A DNA stretch of 64,000 nucleotides from Ashinkailepas kermadecensis (Eukaryota > Arthropoda > Thecostraca > Neolepadidae): NCBI GenBank assembly GCA_034440615.1, contig JAOTOM010004741.1:154501-218500 (forward strand), written 5' to 3'. A program made the position numbers and the translations under genes. The notes under the pieces were generated by a model, which saw nothing but the letters and a program-made list of their open reading frames with translations, did not search any database and had not been told where the DNA came from. Within the stretch, counting starts at the first letter, position 1. Each line of letters opens with the position of its first letter. Shown piece after piece: positions 57,536 to 64,000 of the stretch.

Positions 57536-60159
57536 AGGCCGCGCCTCACCCTCCCCACTGACAGGTCTCCAGTCCGGCCGTTCCTCACCCTCCCCACTGA
57601 CAGGTCTCCAGTCCGGCCGTGCCTCACCCTCCCCGCTGACAGGTCTCCAGTCCGGCCGTTCCTCACCCTCCCCACTGACAGGTCTCCAGTCCGGCCGCGC
57701 CTCACCCTCCCCACTGACAGGTCTCCAGTCCGGCCGTGCCTCACCCTCCCCACTGACAGGTCTCCAGTCCGGCCGTCCCTCACCCTCCCCACTGACAGGT
57801 CTCCAGTCCGGCCGTGCCTCACCCTCCCCACTGACAGGTCTCCAGACCGGCCGTGCCTCACCCTCCCCACTGACGTCTCGTCCGGCCGCGCCTACCTCCC
57901 CACTGACAGGTCCGTCCGGCCTGCCTCACCCTCCCCACTGACAGGTCTCCAGTCCGGCCGTGCCTCACCCTCCCCACTGACAGGTCTCCAGTCCGGCCGT
58001 GCCTCACCCTCCCAGCTGACAGGTCTCCAGTCCGGCCGTGCCTCACCCTCCCCACTGACAGGTCTCCAGTCCGGCCGTGCCTCACCCTCCCCACTGACAG
58101 GTCTCCAGACCGGCCGTGCCTCACCCTCCCCACTGACAGGTCTCCAGTCCGGCCGCGCCTCACCCTCCCAGCTGACAGGTCTCCAGTCCGGCCGTGCCTC
58201 ACCCTCCCCACTGACAGGTCTCCAGTCCGGCCGTACCTCACCCTCCCCACTGACAGGTCTCCAGTCCGGCCGTGCCTCACCCTCCTCGCTGACAGGTCTC
58301 CAGTCCGGCCGTGCCTCACCCTCCCAGCTGACAGGCCTCCAGTCCGGCCGCCCCTCACCCTCCCAGCTGACAGGTCTCCAGGCCGGCCGTTCCTCACCCT
58401 CCCCACTGACAGGTCTCCAGTCCGGCCGTGCCTCACACTCCTCGCTGACAGGTCTCCAGTCCGGCCGTGCCTCACCCTCCTCGCTGACAGGTCTCCAGTC
58501 CGGCCGTTCCTCACCCTCCCCACTGACAGGTCTCCAGTCCGGCCGTGCCTCACCCTCCTCGCTGATAGGTCTCCAGTCCGGCCGCCTCACCCTCCCCACT
58601 GACAGGTCTCCAGTCCGGCCGTGCCTCACCCTCCTCGCTGATAGGTCTCCGTCCGGCCGTGCCTCACCCTCCCCACTGACAGGTCTCAGTCCGGCCGTGC
58701 CTCACCCTCCTCGCTGATAGGTTCCAGTCCGGCCGTGCCTCACCCTCCCCACTGACAGGTCTCCGTCCGGCCGTGCCTCACCCTCCCGCTGACAGGTCTC
58801 CAGTCCGGCCGTGCCTCACCCTCCCGCTGACAGGTCTCCAGGCCGGCCGTCCTCACCCTCCCCACTGACAGGCTCCAGTCCGGCCGTGCCTCACCCTCCT
58901 CGCTGACAGGTCTCCAGTCCGGCCGTGCTCACCCTCCACTGACGTTGTCCGGCCGTGCCTCACCCTCCCCACTGACGGTTCCAGTCCGGCCGCCTCCCCC
59001 CACTGACAGGTTCAGTCCGGCCGCGCCTCACCCTCCCCACTGACAGGTCTCCAGTCCGGCCGTGCCTCACCCTCCCCACTGACAGGTCTCCAGTCCGGCC
59101 GTGCCTCACCCTCCCCACTGACAGGTCTCCAGTCCGGCCGTGCCTCACCCTCCCCACTGACAGGTCTCCAGTCCGGCCGTGCCTCACCCTCCCCACTACA
59201 GGTCTCCAGTCCGGCCGTCCTCACCCTCCCCACTGACAGGTCTCCAGTCCGGCCGTGCCTCACCCTCCCCATGACAGGTCTCCAGTCCGGCCGTGCCTCA
59301 CCCTCCCACTGACAGGTCTCCAGTCCGGCCGTGCACCCTCCCCACTGACAGGTCTCCAGTCCGGCCGTGCCTCACCCTCCCAGCTGACAGGCCTCCAGTC
59401 CGGCCGTCCCTCCCCTGACAGGTCTCCAGTCCGGCCGTGCCTCACCCTCCCCACTGACGGTCTCCAGTCCGGCCGTGCCTCACCCCCCCACTGACAGGTC
59501 TCCAGTCCGGCCGTGCCTCACCCTCCCACTGACAGGTCTCCAGTCCGGCCGTCCTCACCCTCCCCACTGACAGGTCTCCAGTCCGGCCGTGCCTCACCCT
59601 CCCCACTGACAGGTCTCCAGTCCGGCCGTGCCTCACCCTCCCCACTGACAGGTCTCCAGTCCGGCCGCGCCTCACCCTCCCCACTGACAGGTCTCCAGTC
59701 CGGCCGTGCCTCACCCTCCCCACTGACAGGTCTCCAGTCCGGCCGTGCCTCACCCTCCCCACTGACAGGTCTCCAGTCCGGCCGTGCCTCACCCTCCCAG
59801 CTGACAGGCCTCCAGTCCGGCCGCGCCTCACCCTCCCAGCTGACAGGTCTCCAGTCCGGCCGTGCCTCACCCTCCCCACTGACAGGTCTCCAGTCCGGCC
59901 GTGCCTCACCCTCCCAGCTGACAGGCCTCTAGTCCGGCCGCGCCTCACCCTCCCCACTGACAGGCCTCCAGTCCGGCCGTGCCTCACCCTCCCAGCTGAC
60001 AGGCCTCCAGTCCGGCCGCGCCTCACCCTCCCCACTGACAGGTCTCCAGTCCGGCCGTGCCTCACCCTCCCCGCTGACAGGCCTCCAGTCCGGCCGTTCC
60101 TCACCCTCCTCGCTGACAGGTCTCCAGTCCGGCCGTGTCTCACCCTCCCCGCTGACAGG
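57536..60159. repeat. 39-bp satellite, about 67 copies, inside the GSK-3 intron
   Basis: Unit ACAGGTCTCCAGTCCGGCCG, TGCCTCACCCTCCCCACTG. Variants have CCCAGCTG, CCTCGCTG or CCCCGCTG at the end and GTGCC, GCGCC, TTCC or TCCC at the middle. The 13-residue periodic frames on both strands are by-products of 39 being a multiple of three. Units between about 58570 and 59540 carry many small deletions. Confidence 0.97.
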
Positions 60160-61007
60160 CAATACACAAGAGGGGAAGTAACGACTGACGAGATGACATA
60201 AGTCTGTTGCCTTTGTCTTTGTCCTCCCGGCTGACAGGCGATAGGGAGGGGGGTAGTAACAATTGGCCAGTGTAAATCTGTCTGTGCTGATGATGTCATA
60301 AATATGCACTAACATGTATTTTGGTCATACTTTTAACACATTCAGCTTTATTTATATATGGCTACTGGACGTACTTCTTAGCCGGTCAATTTCTTTGAAA
60401 TAATTGCAAGCAAATCCGAAAAGTAACCAGAGTTGCTCGAAACATAACATGTGCATGCATACTGAGCACATGTCCCGTACGTGCCTAAACATGTTCGCAA
60501 AACCTATATGAAACCTGTCGGCCAACGCGCACGGCACGTGACGGCGCCATCTCTCAACAGCTCCTCACAAAGTGCTGCTGACCACAAGATCCGCAGCAAC
60601 GCGGTCGCCAGGCTCAGGTTCTCACTTCGCCCGCTAGACGTCAGCACCAGCGCGGCTCCGGTTCTATGGCCATCGACGAGCGGGGACGGCTGCCCACATA
60701 TTTCAGCAATACGCACGTGGGACTAACGATCACCATTTTTCAGCTGCGGCGGCAGACTAGCTACAGGCTAGTCTACAGGCTACAGTGTCAGTAGCCTACA
60801 GTACAGTACAGCACAGTAGGCCTACAGTAGCCAGGCTACAGTCTACAGGCTAGCTACAGTGCCGTCACCAGCATCAGTTTGCGTGCGGGAACATGACCAC
60901 AACGATGCATCGGCCATTTACTGGCGCGTGCGCGGCGCACGGTGGATAACATGGACCTTCATGTCGCCATACGCGCCGCGCATTGGCACCGTTGTTCCAT
61001 CTATTGG
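60160..61007. other. Intronic unique sequence
   Basis: No exon seen. A CTACAGGCTAG/CAGTACAG low-complexity patch lies at about 60750-60860. Confidence 0.45.
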
Positions 61008-61110
61008 CTGGCACCGTTCTGCTCTACCAATTGGTTCATACCGTTCTGCTCTACCAATTACTTGGCAACGTTTGCTTTACCTATTGGTTGGCACAGTTCT
61101 AGTTACCCAT
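61008..61110. repeat. About 27-bp tandem repeat, 4 copies
   Basis: Degenerate copies of ATTGGTTGGCACCGTTCTGC followed by TCTACCA. Confidence 0.8.
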
Positions 61111-61544
61111 TAGTTGAAAAAACGCATATGTGGCATCAGATTTCGGTGCGACTCAAACTTACTTCAGACTCCGCAAATCGATTCACATTCTCGACTCAGC
61201 ATTCGAGTAATTCCTGGACAGTGTTTGCTGGGGTTGTCAATGCTTCGTTAGCAGACAAGACCCCGTGCTGGTCCCGTTTACCTGCCATTATACCTCCTGT
61301 CCACTAATGTTATGAGCCACGTTTCCACGTTCGTGGGTGAGCGGATGTGTTTTTGGTCCGTCGTTCTTCCGTACGACCACCAAAACCGATCACTTGCTCT
61401 ACAGCATCACTGGAATCGCCTACGTTTGTGTCAGCTCTAGCTCTATTTTCTACTAACACCATCGCTATTCCAAATGACCATTTCACATGCCAAATACAGT
61501 TACACTTGAGCACGACCACACCGACAAGCGGTAGCACCACTGAC

Positions 61545-61731
61545 CCTGTTCGGTGAAGTTGAAGAGAGGCGGCAGCTCGTGGCCGCTGGGCAGCCGCGCC
61601 TGAGGCTCGCGCAGCTCGCTGAAGAAGGGGTGGGCGCACGCCTCTAGCGGTCGTGTTCGGATGGTGGGCGTGTACTGCAGCAGTCGTGACACCAGGTCGA
61701 TCGCCTCGGGCGGTGTGCGCGCCCGGAACAC
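61545..61731 (-). CDS. GSK3: GSK-3 (shaggy), C-lobe exon of the kinase domain
   Basis: This minus-strand exon of 187 bp encodes 62 residues plus one base: [20 protein letters not shown], then [17 protein letters not shown], then SELREP and LFNFTEQ. This is the signature end of the GSK-3 catalytic domain (TPPEAI, RLL-YTP, PLEACAH-FF, LFNFT-Q), including the structural Arg of subdomain XI. It begins right after an AG (GTCGACAG) and ends at CAGG|GTCAGT. The start at Val-Phe matches a known exon boundary of animal GSK-3 genes as I recall them. The preceding exon (ending in the HPWTK segment) is not found up to 64000 and must lie outside the window. Codons are almost all G/C-ending. Confidence 0.95.
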
Positions 61732-62680
61732 CTGTCGACGCCGCCGTGTCACTACACGTCACATCCCAACACGCCACGCCACGCCACGTCACGTCACGTC
61801 AGCGTTCTCAAATTCGTTCCCTTAGGTGCCGACCGGATCAGCAGTGTGGCTGTTCAGCCATGGCTAGGCCAGCAGTCCACCTCGCCGGTCAAATTGGTTC
61901 GCCACACGACCAATCGTGCGAAGGTCACTTCACCTCTGCCCCATCCCCTCCGCCGCGACCGGCGGCCACGTGTGGTCCAAGGGGACCGAGATCCAGTGGG
62001 GCTGGACGTTGGAGATGCGACGCAACCGCGAGACCTGGCACGTGATTGGTCGTCAGGGTGGGAGCCGGGACGGGCAACGCACGGGATTGGCACGGGATTG
62101 GCACGGGATTGGCACGGGACTGACACGGGACGATACGACGGTCACACACCGCTACACCGGTGACACGCCGACGCACCTCCCAACGAATAAACTCGCACCC
62201 AGGTGGGCCAAGCCCCGATGTCGGCTGCGAGCTATTATAACAACCGAGCTGGCGTAATTGGCACAGCGCCACGCGCCTCACGACGTCAGCACAAACTCAA
62301 CTCGAACAGCCATTCAGCCATCTGCCGGCACTGCAAACGCTAGACGAAACTTCGCCCAAGCACTGTCAAACCGCCTGGTGTATGCCAAACATCGCCTGGT
62401 AAACCGCACTGGGTAAAACAGGCCGGTCGGCCGCTCAGAGCTTTAGGTCGGAGGGATGTGTGAGGAGTGCTCTAGAGCCCTGGGTCAGAGTGTGTGAGGA
62501 GTCACCAGGTCTGGACCGGAGGAATGCTCTGGATGCCTGGGTCGGAGGAGTGTGTGAGAAGTTGCCAGGTCTGGGCGGGAGGAGTGCGTGGTACCCTGGA
62601 CCAGTCGACTGCGAGCAATAGTGGGATGACATTCGAGACACAGATAGCGACACTGGAGGCTCAACCGGTCAGTCGATATT
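61732..62680. other. Upstream GSK-3 intron, unique part
   Basis: No further exon of the kinase recognised. It contains (CACGC/CACGT)n at 61770-61800, a 12-bp GCACGGGATTGG repeat at about 62084-62132, and a degenerate GGTCGGAGGAGTGTG-type repeat at about 62450-62600. Confidence 0.4.
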
Positions 62681-63151
62681 AGCCGGCATCAGAGGATCAT
62701 CATCCGACCATCAGCCGGCATCAGAGGATCATCATCCGACCATCAGCCGGCATCAGAGGATCATCATCCGGCCATCAGCCGGCATCAGATCATCATCCGG
62801 CCATCAGTCGGCATCAGAGGATCATCATCCGGCCATCAGCCGGCATCAGATCATCATCCGGCCATCAGCCGGCATCAGAGGATCATCATCCGGCCATCAG
62901 CCGGCATCAGAGGATCATCATCCGGCCATCAGCCGGCATCAGAGGATCATCATCCGGCCATCAGCCGGCATCAGATCATCATCTGACCATCAGTCGGCAT
63001 CAGATCATCATCCGACCATCAGCCGACATCGAAAGATCATCATCCGACCATCAGCCGGCATCAGAGGATCATCATCCGACCATCAGCCGGCATCGGAGGA
63101 TCATCCGGCCATCAGCCAGCATCAGAGGATCATCATCCAACCATCAGCCGG
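62681..63151. repeat. 32-bp tandem repeat, about 15 copies
   Basis: Unit CATCAGCCGGCATCAGAGGA, TCATCATCCGAC. Shorter copies lack GAGGATCAT-like segments. It probably lies in the upstream GSK-3 intron. Confidence 0.94.
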
Positions 63152-63672
63152 TGAGAGAGGCCCGCCCCGCAGGTGGTGGCGTGCAGTTCAGTGACGACGG
63201 CCGCACGGGTGGGTCCGTGAGACGCAAGTCCGTGGCACACGACGCACGTCTCGGGTCTCACGGCCGGCCGACGTCCGTCGAAAACGGAACGTAAAACAGT
63301 CGAGACTGGCCGGCACTCGGTCCAGTCACGTTCTCGACGTACGTCGGAGGTACGTTTTTCGCGCAGCAGCATCACATTGGTCCCTATAAGCTGCACTAAT
63401 AGGCCAGCTAATCCCACTTTTGGACGGACTTCAGACGGACGAAAATCGTCGCTCCGAAGTCGCGATTGCACACCGGGCCCGTCGACAATGGACGGACAGC
63501 CGCAGGCGACATTGAGACATCTGACCGGCGTTCTATGTCCGTAAATCCTACAACTAGCGCGGTGTGCAACCTACAACTAGCGCGGGTCAGTCCGATGAGC
63601 ATGGCTCGCACAGCGGTTGCGTGAAAGCCAAAGTGCCGACCCGAGGAGCTGCTCAAAAACACAAACTGACTA
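63152..63672. other. Unique sequence, no gene seen
   Basis: GC-rich; overlapping minus-strand frames without recognised domains. Confidence 0.4.
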
Positions 63673-64000
63673 CCGGCAGCCTACATGTCTCACCATTACT
63701 ACTTTGCACACACCGGCAGCCAGCATATCTCACCATCACTATCCTGCACACACACACACCGGAAGCCGACACGTCTCACCACCACTATGCTGCAAACACA
63801 TTGGCAGCCTACATATCTCACCATCACTATCCTGCACACACACCGCTAGCCTGCACGTCTCACCACCACTATGCTGTACACAAAATAGCCTGCACGTTTT
63901 ACCACCACTATGCTGTATACAAAATAGCCTAAATAGCCTGCACGTTTTACCACCACTATGCTGTATACAAAATAGCCTGCACGTTTTACCACCACTATGC
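63673..64000. repeat. 39-43-bp tandem repeat running off the window
   Basis: Early copies (CCGGCAGCCTACATGTCTCA, CCATCACTATCCTGCACACA) grade into AGCCTGCACGTTTTACCACC, ACTATGCTGTATACAAAAT units of 39 bp. The array is cut by the window end, so its full size is unknown. Confidence 0.92.

Larger units (their letters stand above)
57432..61544 (-). other. GSK-3 last intron (4.1 kb)
   Basis: Bounded by donor GTCAGT at 61544-61539 and acceptor CAG ending at 57432 on the minus strand, with matching phase (1 base + 2 bases). About 64% of it is the 39-bp satellite. Confidence 0.8.

Noticed and set aside
57095..58717. A 540-codon plus-strand frame
   Set aside because: Two thirds are the 39-bp satellite. 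The rest lies antisense to the GSK-3 exon and has no recognisable family.

Overview
The window is a non-coding-dominated stretch of a nuclear genome from an invertebrate, most likely an arthropod and possibly a crustacean. The evidence is two spliced exons of a GSK-3/shaggy kinase on the minus strand, a single-exon class A GPCR, several non-LTR retrotransposon relics, tRNA-headed SINE-like units, a hAT-type DNA transposon with a perfect 8-bp target duplication, and a short TTAGG-like tract of the arthropod telomere type. There are no bacterial operons, ribosome binding sites or CRISPR arrays. The species cannot be fixed from sequence alone. The believable coding exons use almost only G- or C-ending codons and stand out as GC islands in AT-rich surroundings.

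Layout. 0-2.8 kb: no gene seen. 2.8-6.9 kb: a 49/51-bp satellite. 7-17 kb: intergenic, with small tandem repeats (65, 41 and 22 bp) and a candidate inverted-repeat element. 17.8-18.8 kb: a degenerate 20-21-bp GGCCCC/AAAA satellite beside a hAT-like terminus. 19.5-20.7 kb: an orphan adenosine-receptor-like GPCR (+). 21.8-22.7 kb: a 177-bp satellite. 23.4-26.5 kb: a hAT element, carrying a tandem pair of its own deletion derivatives, inserted next to an L1/Tx1-like LINE relic (-). 27.7-28.4 kb: a glycine-zipper protein exon (+). 30-35 kb: microsatellites, a perfect hairpin and a 36-bp repeat. 35.9-36.7 kb: the 3' end of an RNase H-bearing LINE with a minisatellite grown out of its own coding sequence. 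37.6-38.6 kb: an unrecognised 3'-terminal exon candidate followed by a 48-bp array. 39-45 kb: dispersed repeats, microsatellites and a 21-bp array. 45.6-47.9 kb: a large inverted composite repeat with two tRNA-like heads. 48-53 kb: further 21-, 57-, 35- and 53-bp arrays. 53-54.4 kb: a decayed CR1/L2-like reverse transcriptase. 57.3-61.7 kb: the last two coding exons of GSK-3 (-), whose 4.1-kb intron is mostly a 39-bp satellite. 62.7-64 kb: more arrays, the last running off the window.

The host genes (GPCR, glycine-zipper protein, possible exon at 37.6 kb, GSK-3) show no sign of acting together; they are neighbours spaced by repeats. About a quarter of the window is tandem repeat, in at least fifteen unrelated unit families. 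Most long open frames here are by-products of stop-free repeat units and are not reported as genes. The most notable structures are the phase-matched GSK-3 exons flanking a satellite intron, the hAT element nested with its own derivatives, the LINE-born minisatellite, and the mirrored tRNA-headed composite.
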